A stretch of 64,000 nt of DNA from Cylindrobasidium torrendii FP15055 ss-10 (taxonomy: Eukaryota; Basidiomycota; Agaricomycetes; Agaricales; Physalacriaceae). How positions within the stretch are numbered: position 1 is the first letter of the stretch; each line of letters starts with the position of its first letter. A program made the position numbers and the translations under genes. Under the pieces are notes generated by a model. The model was not told the origin of the DNA and did no database searches. It worked only from the letters and a program-made list of their open reading frames with translations. Shown here piece by piece: positions 24,037 to 34,099 of this stretch. The stretch spans positions 24,773 through 88,772 of the forward strand of contig KN880526.1 of NCBI GenBank assembly GCA_000934385.1, read 5' to 3'.

Positions 24037-24536
24037 GGTTTGACGTAGAATGAGGATGGACAGATATCGGACAATGATGGACCTTTCAACAAATAAGTTA
24101 TGCCTTTTATGACTTGGATGATGCACATATTATTCTACACCTCTACTTATACCGCAGCTTATAACATCAGCCCCACCGAGATGCAAGGCGGCCGTGTGAT
24201 AGCCACATAGGTTCCTTCAATCTGTGGAGGAGTTCTTTCCTCGCAAGCCACCAAGAGGAGAAACGGGAGTCCTTGCCGTGTTGAACAGCGGTCTCGATGG
24301 CTTCCCGGTTGAGTCCGCAGACGGAGCCCTCGTTCTCGATGGCCAGGAAGGAGATAAGATTGATTTTTGTGCCAAAGACAAGCTGGCCATAATTGATTTG
24401 ACTTCTTGGAGTTGGGGGCGTCGCACCCACGGGGCCTGATCGGGGTATATATGGAGATCGACGATACCCCAAAGGTTCAATTTCCTTCTTGAAGTTGCTG
24501 TGCCAAGTACTTATTTACTACCTGCTCACTACCACC
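24037..24536. other. Spacer between membrane protein and Nudix genes
   Basis: 500 bp without a supported gene. The minus strand has open stretches (one reads GSVCGLNREAIETAVQHGKD) with a faint ankyrin-like look, but no start, no frame continuity and no splice-consistent extension. Likely intergenic. Confidence 0.35.
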
Positions 24537-25914
24537 ATGTCAGACAAGCCAGTGTCCGTCATTCCGCTACTCTCTCGCGCTCTCCATCGAATTCGGTCCA
24601 CACCGCCGCGCGTAATCGCCTCTCCACCGACACAGCCCCGGCGGGCAGCTGTAGCCATCATTATACGCGTTGTGCCCAGCCCAAATGCCAATCTCCCAAG
24701 CACCTCAACTTCTCCACCCGCCTTGTCGGACTTCTTCGAGCTCGACTGGGTCAACGATCCAGACGCACGGGCAGAGGTTCTGTTTCTAGAGCGCGAAAAC
24801 CCTGTTGCAGAAGATGGTACACTACCCAAGTCCTCATCCTCCACGCGTAAGGAAGCGCATGTAGCCTTCCCAGGCGGTAGGACCGAGGCTGACGACGAAG
24901 GAGGTGCATATACTGGTACGTCCATTCGCCCCCGTATGTGTTTCTCTGAATTTATATGCCCACTAGCCCTCCGTCAAACATGGGAAGAAATTGGCATCGA
25001 CCTTGCGGAGCGCGACTATGTTTGCATCGGCCAGCTTGATGACCGCGAAATCACGACTTCGTTGGGGAAACGCCTTCTCATGATTTTGTCTCCCTTCGTA
25101 TTCCTCCAAGTCTCCCCCAGTTCGCCCGCCCCTGACCCGGTGCCGTCTACAACGTTACACTGGGTCCCATTGTCTGCCCTTGTGTCCGCCAACCCCGCCC
25201 CAAGATGGTCGAATGTCACCGTCGACGCAGCGTCGCGTCTCGCGCCGAAGAATTCGACTGCCCTTCGGTGGATTGTGCGCCTTCTCATCGGAAGCATGGA
25301 GTTCCCCGCCATTGTCCTGGACAACAAGACTTCCCCTCACGTTCTCAAGCTCTGGGGTTTGTCTCTGGGCATGACCCTGGACCTTATGTCCTACATGATT
25401 CTTCCCACACCTTCATCCACGTCGGAGAGTGATCCAGAGAAGAACACCCTTTCTAGTGGTCGTTCGTCCCCACTCTCCCAGGTCATGCATCTCCCATACC
25501 AAAGTGAGGTCCCTGGTATCAGGATGGATGTCGTTGCACCCAGCCTCGCAAGTGTGTTCCCTCGTTTCTCTTACCCGGACGTTAACTTCTGGATTTGGTG
25601 AGTTCGCCTCAGTCATTTGCCCCTCTCTCACAGTCTAATCTCTTCATAGGGTCTTTGGCAAACGCTATCGTGACGTGATTCGGGGCTGGGAGGCCAGCGT
25701 GCGCTCCGGTGGCGCCAACGACAGGAGGTAAGAAATGCATTTGACACTCCTGTGCACCGAGACTCACTGCCCTTTCAGGATCAACTGGTCTGGCTCGGCG
25801 CTGAGCACTTTCTACGCCTCCATTCGTAAAGCCCTTGTCGTCGTCCTTGTTGCGCGTGCGCTCGGTCTTCTGTTTGGATTTGCCTTTGCTGGATGGTGGG
25901 TCTTCGCGGCATGA
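24537..25914 (+). CDS. Nudix hydrolase, CoA-diphosphatase (PCD1/NUDT7-8) type, with extended C-terminus
   Basis: Exons 24537-24915, 24967-25597, 25650-25727 and 25779-25914 give 407 residues in frame. The CoA-type Nudix signature is split by the first intron: FPGGRTEADDEGGAYT (111-126) joined to ALRQTWEEIGIDL (127-139). The metal-ligand glutamate pair WEEIG is present; the usual RE of the box is RQ at 129-130. HRIRSTPP and RAEVLFLER upstream fit the start of the fold. Family members cleave CoA and its derivatives, usually in peroxisomes or mitochondria. The protein is much longer than the typical 200-350 residues: a C-terminal domain contains LSLGMTLDLMSYMILPTP and a final hydrophobic helix (ALVVVLVARALGLLFGFAFA), suggesting membrane attachment. 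The ATG at 24537 was chosen because an upstream in-frame ATG at 24489 adds only a hydrophobic 16-residue leader. Confidence 0.88.
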
Positions 25915-26268
25915 AGTTTCCCATACATTTTGCGGCACGAGCACTCTTTATCACTCTGTTGTATACTTAGAGAATAAGAAATTTATTTTACACTTCCTAC
26001 GCACGACTATACGGACCTGGACAAAATCTGTAGCGCTCAATCTGTACTCTGTGGGACCCGTCGCAATGCTCATTGGTTCACTGGATTTATTGGCAAACCT
26101 ACTAGTGATTCTCCCGCGAAGGTTGTGTGAAGAGTTTCCCAGATAACAAAGAGAAAATACATATAGGTCAGCGTGTATGTAGTACAGTAGAGAGGGGGTG
26201 TATGTCCTTCAAAGCAATTCAGTAGATCAGTGTCCATAAATCTACGTATATGTAGTCAGAAATATTCA
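25915..26268. other. Convergent 3' spacer
   Basis: 354 bp between the stop codons of the Nudix gene and the F-box gene. AT-rich, no gene or RNA seen. Confidence 0.4.
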
Positions 26269-27918
26269 TTACATATGGTCGAAAAGGACACTTGCGTCGC
26301 CGTCTGCAACTTTCCAGAGCCAGTATGGGCCGACCGGGTCATCTGTGGAAGAAAACCGCGTTAAGACTTGCCGTTCCGAGGGCTACAACACCAACCTTGT
26401 TCGTGCGAAGTGGTGGTCCAGGTCCCGACCACGCCAGCAGCACACCCTGGTTTGCCGATTTGTACACCGCGCGAACTTTAAACCGCACGAGTTAGCCCTA
26501 CTTCTTCGGCACAAACCAAGTAGGAAGGAGGCGTACCACCATAGCGTCTGTCCGTCCTGGGAGGATACCTTTTCATGCTAGCACATCAACCAGTTTTCTT
26601 CAGCATTGAACACCGCGACTTACAAAATGATATCGCACAGTCCCATCTTTCGCCATACTGACGACACCCTCCACGACAGACTCCAGCCCGTGTGCGCTTC
26701 GGGATATACCCCGTGCGAATATGGGCGGATAGCGCGGGTAGTACACGGTGGGGACAGTCTTGAGGGCGCTGAAGGTGATGGCCTCCCACGGGACGACCTC
26801 AAGGTCGAGCTCGATGAGACGGGTAGCCTCCCTGAACCGTGGGTTTTCCTCAAAGTACGCTAGGTCGCGAGGGCCACGTAGGACATTTGTGAACTACAGG
26901 TGCAGTCAGTCAAAGGAGAGCTACAGGAGAACCACCGTTATTACATTGAATGCTAGAGTCTGTTAGATGTCAGACCAAGCAAAGCAAGTAGCGACTCACA
27001 GAATAGATCCCTGCCAGCCCTTTGAGTGATAGTAATGGATATGTGGAGGATGGCGTACCTGTAGTCCATGAAGCAAATGTAGCGTCTCCAAAGGCCTCGC
27101 ACACCGGCCCAATCCTCGTCTGTAAAGGAGGCAGGCGCAGAGAATGCCCTGATTGCCTCCAAGCCAACAGGTGGGCGTTTACATGCCCATTGCGCAGGGA
27201 GGTCGCAGATGTTTGCCCATACGACATTCATCACATGATGGACATGATACCAATTCACTACCCCATCGTCAAGAAAAGGTCCATATTGTCGCTTTGGGGT
27301 GTAGTGCTGGAGGTTGTACACATAATGACGGCTGCGATTGCGGGCACGGCGAGTAACAGCACTCGCCGCGGTGCAACTGTCTGCATCCGGGTCTGTGGTC
27401 TCTGCGAAGGAGTAAAATACCTTGAGCCGCGCGAGGGCCTGTCCGAGACTGGCTGACCCATCCACGGCAGGTTGATACAGGACGGCAGAATTGTGCAAGA
27501 TGTTGGTGAGCCAGGCCAGACTGCGAGAGGGTTTCGATTCGGGGTCACCGACTTGGATGGGGGTGCAGCTGTCTACGACGCTGCCAAAAGTCTCGACAAG
27601 AAAGAGCAGGTCGGGGAATGGAATGGCCCCGCGTTTCGCACTCGTTGCGGCCAGCCATTCTGCATGTACGCGCTCTTGAACGCATTGTTTCCAGGGTATG
27701 TCAATCGCCACAGTGGGTGATGTCTCATGGTCCGCCAGGCGTGGGTCGTCCCAGAATGCGATCAACAGTTCGCGCCAAAGGTAGCTGCCCTCCGTGTTAT
27801 AGACAGCGTTGTATGCGGTGTGGCAGGTTTTGGAGAAAGCGGCGACATCGGATGGATGGCATGCTGCGAGGATACATTGCAGGATTTCCGGAGGAATGGC
27901 CAGGAGAATGCTGCTCAT
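26269..27918 (-). CDS. F-box protein
   Basis: About 440 residues. The start at 27918 leads into an F-box: LAIPPEILQCILAACHPSDV and AAFSKTCHTAYNAVY. The long first exon continues to LWRRYICFMDYR, with an intron beginning near 27062. Later exons read FTNVLRGPRDLAYFEENPRF, VVPWEAITFSALKTVPTVYY, VVEGVVSMAKDGTVRYHF, DGQTLW, CSRGVQIGKPGCAAGVVGTW and DDPVGPYWLWKVADG, ending at the stop 26271-26269. The C-terminal GDGTVRWHF / GVQIGG / G.WTT / DPVGPFW pattern is a recurring basidiomycete F-box family layout. It should be a substrate receptor of an SCF ubiquitin ligase; the substrate is unknown. Junctions near 26620-26500 were set by frame and are less certain. Confidence 0.85.
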
Positions 27919-27936
27919 GATGGTTTGGGAGATGGA

Positions 27937-28423
27937 ATGGATGACAATGACGGCACGGAGATAGCACCAACGGAGGCAATAGCTGAATCCCGCTCAAAGC
28001 CTCGACGCTTGGTCGAGGCTTGTTGGACACCGTTCGGTACTGTGTCGAACAAGGCGTCGAAGCTCTTGGAGGCTACTCGGCGTGCTATCACGCCAACAAG
28101 GCGAGACTCAGCAATAGCAAGAGTCATGGATCCCAACGGTCCACGGTCTTCGAGGCAACCGACACAAGTCGCAGGCGCACATCCACCCCGACCCTGAAAA
28201 GTCGGCCCGCCGTCGCGGAGCTCGTATCGTCGGCTTCCTAGGAAAGTACACGCTCCTCGAGTTCCCAACGCGCTCGCGCGGCCAGCTCCGTATGGAAAGA
28301 AAGCAACGACGCCGCATGGCTAGGCTCAGAGCCAAGCAGAACGCCCTAGACCTAGAACGTCGCATCATCGAAGAGGAGGAGGCCGAGCTGGAGAGAATGT
28401 GGATGGAATACTACCAGTGGTGA
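27937..28423 (+). CDS. Small basic coiled-coil protein, unknown function
   Basis: Start at 27937 (MDDNDGTEIAPTEAIAESRS) and one 52-nt intron at 28123-28174 give 144 residues. The intron has a GTCATG donor, an ACCGAC branch-like site and a GCAG acceptor, and joins the two open frames exactly. The second exon encodes GARIVGFLGKYTLLEFPTRS followed by a highly charged helix (RKQRRRMARLRAKQNALDLE, then RRIIEEEEAELERMWMEYYQ). I know no named family. Its start codon lies 18 bp from that of the divergent F-box gene. The alternative is that the first frame simply ends at 28197; the conserved-looking charged helix argues against this. Confidence 0.5.
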
Positions 28424-29303
28424 ACATGCCCTCCGCCCCTCTGCTCCTCGCCACCACTACCTCCTGGTGTCCGCCCACCCAGATCTCCATTCACAATTAC
28501 CGCTCAAGCATTCACTATATCAATTCTCACTTTTCCCCGTCTGTTACTCTATTTTTCCTCTTTCATATTTTTTCCTTCCATCCACCGTAGCTTCGAGGCT
28601 CTCATCGTAGTCTCTTGTTCTACTTATCAGGGCATACCACCCTTCATATTCCCCCTCTGCTATCATTCTACCTACATATAGATGCCCCAGACCATGTACC
28701 TACATTCCCATACGTACTACAGTGGACACATAGGCCGTAAACGGCCTGCACGCCACTTTAAACAGGAACGAATCAAATCAAATCAAATCAAATCAACGGT
28801 CCACGGTCGACTGGAGGGCAGAAATGTCTGTCGCCACTGTCTACTGTGCGACTGGGGAGTATCTATGATAGTATGGCCGTGCAGACTACGCAGCGAGTAT
28901 CATAACGCATTTGTCCTTGTTATTTTTGACGCATTTACGCGAATACCCATTCGGCAACAATTGCCAACCGCTCCTTTCCCATCAACCATGACAATGCGCA
29001 ATCACAAAATTGGAACGAAAATGCCTTTGAGCTCACTGGAAGCCTCGAAATCATGTTTTCTTCAAGCGGTGGTCATGTAGGCAGCTAAATTGGCCCGGGG
29101 TCAAACGCATGGTAGATCCGTGTCTGCTTGTATGCCAGCCTTGAGGCGAGTCTTCTTTCTTTGTGCTCAAGACAGCCAAATGTTTGATTGAGGGCCCGAT
29201 ATGATATCGCATGGTCGCGTGGATTCCGCGTTCATCTGTGAGTGAGGCAGTGTTTTCTGGGAACAGCATCCCTCTCCGTCTCCTCGTCCTTGGCATCGTA
29301 CCG
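28424..29303. other. Intergenic region with (AATCA)n repeat
   Basis: 880 bp. Begins with a C/T-rich 3' flank of the small basic gene, then a pentanucleotide repeat, then the presumed promoter of the DUF6699-like gene. No supported gene or RNA. Confidence 0.4.
28771..28796. repeat. (AATCA)5 microsatellite
   Basis: Five perfect pentanucleotide copies plus one base. Confidence 0.9.
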
Positions 29304-30605
29304 ATGGGCAGTCTGTACGACTTGTATAACTTGCACGGCAACGAATACCGGCAGGTTCGAGACCTCAATCACCCATGGACGCCATCACCAACAAGCTCCG
29401 TCGTTGTACTCCCAAATGAAATATATGCACTCCCCTACGACGAGTCCTGGCAGCCTCCCAGAGCTGAACCCCTCAGGTTGCATATCCCCAAGCAGAATGA
29501 CAAGAATACGCAAAGACGCGGTCACAGGCTTTTGCGACGAATTCGAAAAGCATTCAGTGCGTTGTGCTCTTCTTTGCTGTTATGCTCATACCCACGATTA
29601 TCAGAACGTGATACAGGATTCGAAACATACGAGATACCCATGTACCATCCTTTCGAACTCAATCCCCCAATGCCGCGCTATGCACCCGTCCCATTCTCAG
29701 AGTGGAAGGCATGTCAATCCCCCCAAGACCACTTACAGTATTCTTGAACTCACGCAGGCCTACGGGTACTACGCCTCCCCCGTGCTTAACGGCGTTCATG
29801 TCTTGAATGAAAGTAGGCGTCTGCAATATCTCCCATCCTTCACTTGAATTAAACGCCGATACAGCACCTCGACTACCCCCCACGTCAACACCGTCCACTC
29901 CGGAAGACCTCTTTGAACAGCTACGCAGTCCAGGTCCTTGTCATAATGCATGCCTTTGTGTGCAATATTGACGCCTACCTTTTAGGTGGTACACCCCATC
30001 CCGAACGCTGGATCCCCGGCACTCGACATCCTGCCCTCCCTCCACGGCCGTCTCGTTGGAAGCGGCCAGATCCCTCACGTCCCCTTCCCTTCCCTTGGGA
30101 GCTTTACCTCAATCCCTGGCTCAGTCACAGTGATTCTAGCGCAAGCCGTATACGCTGGAACATTGGATCCTTCCCAGACACAATATGGATGAACCTCTCA
30201 TCACCGGTCATACCATTAGCGACTCCCGATTTTCGACAACCAGCGACCTACCCATTCGTTTCGCACCTCCACATCAATGGGCTGAAGGTCAACGGCCAGC
30301 CGACGAAGACGTGGTACACGGACATCCATAACCCTGATGGCATCGTCGCGCTCGACGTCTTTTGGGGCATTTACAACTGCTTTAACAAGGTGGTCGATAT
30401 TCGGGAATACAATGCTTGGGAGCCCCATGTACGGCAGGAGGCACACCAAGTCCTTCAGTTTCGGTTGAGGAACAACTTTCCAAGTCGAGGGGAGGATGTC
30501 ATTCGCCGCCGCGACTACTTGGGCTGGAACTACCTATTCGACGGGTTGAGTGTGAATGGGCAGGGATGGACATTGCATGTTGTCCGGTCCCCGCAAAATG
30601 CATGA
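29304..30605 (+). CDS. DUF6699-like basidiomycete protein
   Basis: The last exon (about 29983-30605) encodes the recognisable domain: IRWNIGSFPDTIWMNLSSPV, FRQPATYPFVSHLHINGLKV, IVALDVFWGIYNCFNKVVDI, EYNAWEPH and YLGWNYLFDGLSVNGQGWTL. This hydrophobic pattern fits the DUF6699 family, which is expanded in mushroom-forming fungi and has no known function. Upstream exons carry a Pro/Tyr-rich region (MGSLYDLYNLHGN, NHPWTPSPTSSVVVLP, GYYASPVLNGVHVLNE, RLPPTSTPSTPEDLFEQLRS). Introns at about 29813-29858 and 29934-29983 join the frames cleanly. The junction near 29690-29755 is unresolved: the frames on the two sides need a donor without a good GT context, so either the intron is unusual or the start is internal. 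The start at 29304 is tentative. Confidence 0.6.
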
Positions 30606-30764
30606 CACCCTTACGACAATCAAGCACGCTCAAGAGATGGGTTCTACGTTCACGGTCACTCACATCACGGATTTCAAGCATTTCATGTACATTTATATTT
30701 GATACAGGCATTTTTACACATCCATACTCCATCATTCTTGCTTCCACTCGGTTCGCTTCCTGCT

Positions 30765-31879
30765 TCAGAACGCGCCCTTGAAGAAGTTGGCGAGACGACC
30801 GTAGACGTCTTCGTACTGCTTCAGGTTCTCTGGATCTTTGAGGTCACCGCGTGCAGCAGCGAAGCCGTGGATTCTGACAAGTGCGTAAGTACGGATGAGG
30901 GGAACCGTGAGCTAGGGTCATGCGCACTGGTTGTCGTAGTTCTTGTGGTCATTCTTGTCAGCGAAGGGCTTCTTGCTAAGGATGTCCACAATCTCGTTGT
31001 ACTACGAACGACGCGATGAACATCACCGCTGACGTTAGATATAGGTGAACTCGACGTACTTCCTTGATGGGCTCATCTTTCGAGATGTACACGGCCAAGG
31101 GAACTGCGATCTTCTCCACATCCGGTGGGGAGAGCATCGCGGGGTGGACGATGGAGACAGCGTTGTATGGCGTGTCGTCTGTGCTTCCAGAAAGGATAGC
31201 AATCTTTCCGCCCCAGCAGAAGCCGTACAGACCGAGGTTCTTGTAGTTGTTGACCGACTTCAAGACCTTTCCGAAGGCAAGTGACTTTGCGACATGCTGA
31301 GGAGGGTTCGCTGCGCCGCCAAAGAAGGCTTGGAACTCTTTTTGCTCCTCGGGGGTGCTGGGAGGGAACTTGGAGAGTGGGTACGGTGCAGAATCCTCGA
31401 AGTAGTCGGGCATGTAGACAGTGGTCTTCAAAGTGGAAGCAAGGATGTCAGCGCCTGAATCAGGTCAGTCAGTCGCCGAGGGATGTATCCTAGTAGAAGA
31501 GTAATGTACCCTGCTGTGTCTGGGGGTAATATCTTGATAAAGAAGTTAGTTGTTGCGCGATGGTCAACGCGTTTAACGCACCCAAAGATATCGAAGATAC
31601 AGACGATAGCGGAATCGGTTCCCTCTGGTCCACTCACGTAGACCTTCTTGAAGTCGCCCACGGACTTGTACACTCCTAGGTTGATTTCGATAGCATCAGT
31701 TTCTGGGAATTTCGTAGAACGCGAAACGCACCTTTGGGCTCATAGTCCGACTGGACAGGTGGGATACTGCAGCAAGCCTTGTTGGTGTTGTGGATTTCGG
31801 TCGACATCGTTCGTGCGCTCGAGTGTAATCTGGGAACAATTTGGCGAGAGATAAGACGCAGGCGAGAGAAAATGGACAT
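30765..31879 (-). CDS. Dienelactone hydrolase family protein, possibly dual-targeted
   Basis: Alpha/beta hydrolase of the dienelactone hydrolase family. The order is CCSIPPVQSDYEPKG, GVYKSVGDFKKVYVSGPEG, VCIFDIFG, TTVYMPDYFEDSAPYP, the nucleophile elbow GLYGFCWGGK (Cys nucleophile, near 31220), AVSIVHPAMLSPPDVEKIAV and YISKDEP (Asp region). The His region is IHGFAAARGDL (near 30860), and the end is GRLANFFKGAF with stop at 30767-30765. All three members of the Cys/Asp/His triad are therefore in place. Two in-frame starts exist: 31807 (MSTEIHNTNKACC, usual family start) and 31879, which adds SIFSRLRLISRQIVPRLHSS, an Arg/Ser-rich mitochondrial-type presequence without acidic residues. Both isoforms may be made. 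Substrate unknown; fungal relatives act on dienelactones or similar small esters. Ends 160 bp from the convergent DUF6699 gene. Confidence 0.9.
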
Positions 31880-32432
31880 GATTTGGAGGGCCTTATGGCG
31901 TGGCTGACTGTAATGACGTAGACAGCGAAGTCCGATTCAAAGCGCAGTGTGATCATGATTGCTCACAGATGGCCAACCAGCCGAAGCCATGAAATGGACA
32001 CTGGGAGATGGCTAGGACACACTATGTAGAATACCCAATCCGCGTCTTAGGACAGCCTGCTGGCCAGTGCCAATTCGAACTTTTGGCGGGATCAGAAATC
32101 GCCACGTGGAGCGCATATAAACGCGCGAAATTTGGCAATTTTTTCATCACTTCCGACCACCGTCGTGTCTCTGTGGCACGACAACTCTCAACGCTCTACG
32201 TGTTCTGGGTACTTGCTGCGGCTGGATAGAACAAAAAAAACTTCATTGTTGGGTTCAATTAAGCCGGAGCGCTCCTCAGGTTGGCCCTTCGGGGGCATCG
32301 GTGAGGAATGCTTGACTATGAGACCCATACATCCTTATTTCGTCTTTTTGTCCATCGTAGTACATACGTAAGTAAATATCATCGTAAATAGTCCTCAATA
32401 GATTTCGTTTCACTCATACCATATCTTGGGAT
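31880..32432. other. Spacer upstream of the hydrolase gene
   Basis: 553 bp without a supported gene. It contains a CCACGTGG E-box (32102-32109) followed by TATAAA (32116-32121). On the plus strand no convincing ORF follows this TATA, so it may serve the hydrolase gene in reverse or be chance. Confidence 0.4.
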
Positions 32433-33406
32433 TCATGGATGTCTGCGGTGGAGGAGCGCGCCAGAGAGCACATAGGTTGCTGCCGCGGCAAATTCGCAAA
32501 TGAGGCCCATGACGAGGAACGGTACCCAGTCCCCCGTCGTGGGATTGAACATGGCAAGAGTGGGATTTGGGGAGGATCTGCTTCCAAAGGGATCTTCGGC
32601 GGACCAGGCGGCCAGTATCTCGAATGCCGCCCGTGCGCCCAAGAAGAGCATGGAGAATGTGACGCCCCCGAGGAACTGGCTGCAATCAAAATGGAGTCGA
32701 AAGATGTGAATGCAGACGTACCTTGCGGCGGTAGCTCCTCATAAGGTATCGATGTGTCCAACCAATTATCGTTGTCATGAAAAGGATAATAAAGGCAGCC
32801 TAAAGTGAATGAGCGCCTGGTGGGTTGGTAGAAATAGGAACGCACCGCATAGACACAAGCTGCAACTCTACGCAGAATATTTCCCACCGAGATATTGTCG
32901 TTGACATGGGTTCCTAGCAGACCAGCGGGGATGCTCAATGCGAAGCCTATGGTTGCAAGAATGGCCACAAGATAGTACAGGCGCCGGACGCCCATCTCAT
33001 CGCTGTATGAGCGGTACCCACTACGACTAAAGTCAGGCATAGCTTAGAGCTTGTGGATGCGCGACGCACCCGAGGGACAAGAATCCAATGGCTGCCAAGA
33101 GAAGGAAACCAAATCCAACATGGAAGAGCAGATAGGCCACAATATACAAGTCCACGCTTGGGTTTTCGATGGTTTGAGTGACTACAGTCAATACACCGCC
33201 TGCAACGCGTACTGTGAATGGTTTATGAGCATTTACGCGTCACTATGTCCAGAAAGCCCCATACTCAGCGCAAAAATCGCCAACATCATCCAGCCAGCAT
33301 CGCGTGAGAGCAAAAATCGTGCAAAATAGAAAAGACATATTCCGGCAATGGGGACATAAAATGCGAGTTGTGCGGCAGCTATGTCGCCGCGTACATCGAG
33401 GGCCAT
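32433..33406 (-). CDS. Polytopic membrane protein (DUF7702-like)
   Basis: Start at 33406 reads MALDVRGDIAAAQLAFYVPI followed by GICLFYFARFLLSRDAGWMM. Later exons give VAGGVLTVVTQTIENPSVDL, YIVAYLLFHVGFGFLLLAAI, GVRRLYYLVAILATIGFALS, AAFIILFMTTIIGWTHRYLM, MLFLGARAAFEILAAWSAED and VPFLVMGLICEFAAAATYVL, ending LLHRRHP at 32433. About seven hydrophobic segments alternate with short polar loops. The layout matches a common fungal seven-helix family annotated only by a DUF (DUF7702, from memory). No catalytic residues are evident and no function is proposed. Four to five introns separate the helices. Confidence 0.75.
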
Positions 33407-33633
33407 GTCGCGTAATGGCGGGATCGGACAAGCGCGATTCAGGACGCGAGCACGTGCCGTTTGCCCAATTCGGATGAAGGAGCGACGAGCTCACTTCATT
33501 CAAGATACTCACTGCATTTGCAGTACGTACTGACCGTGTAAAGAATGTTTAAAAGCTCAGTCAGGCCGGTGAATTGTTATGTACTGCAGCAACATATGGG
33601 TATACGTAAATTGTACGACTGGCTCCCTTCAAC

Positions 33634-34025
33634 TCATCTGTCTTTCTTCGAATCTAGCGTTGCCGAGGCAGCTGGTTTTTTGGATGAAGAGCCGTCCTCG
33701 TACACGGAGGAGACGATGTAGGAAACAAGCACAGCGTTGGCCGCGACAATGGCCGTAATTGCTGCAAATGTTGCATTTCCTACGACCAATGAGCAATGTA
33801 TAAGAACTACCACAGTGAGATGAGAAAAGGTTTACCATCCCAAATGTAGTTCAGGGAAATGAAGTATGATGACAATGGGAGGACGCCTAAGGAGACACTG
33901 AACACCACCAACTTGACGAGAGTTCCCCTACGCTTGTATTAGGGCGCATTTCCGCAATTTCGTTGAAGCTAGTGGTACCCAGATGCAGCTTGGTTTGCCA
34001 GTAATGCTGGTGCTGATTGTTCCAT
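33634..34025 (-). CDS. VMA21: Vma21, V-ATPase assembly factor of the ER
   Basis: Small protein of about 90 residues in three exons. It starts MEQSAPALLANQAASGG at 34025. The first membrane helix is TLVKLVVFSVSLGVLPLSSY, then FISLNYIWDG. The second is NATFAAITAIVAANAVLVSY, with VVSSVYEDG-type loop and the tail SKKPAASATLDSKKDR. The two-helix hairpin and the C-terminal KKDR dilysine (KKXX) ER-retrieval signal are the hallmarks of Vma21, which escorts assembly of the V0 sector in the ER. It is divergent from ALG8, with only 74 bp between start codons. Length and topology match the family. Confidence 0.9.
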
Positions 34026-34099
34026 GACGGCAAAAGGCAAGCTCAGCAGAAGCACGTGCTGGACTGAAGCTTCATTTCGACGTCCACGTCGATGCGATC

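Noticed and set aside
24167..24480. Minus-strand open frame with faint ankyrin-like text
   Set aside because: The two ankyrin-like pieces lie in different frames without a credible intron, and no start context or homologous core is seen.
32102..32371. Possible plus-strand gene behind an E-box and TATAAA
   Set aside because: The open frame that follows has no ATG near its start and no recognisable sequence.
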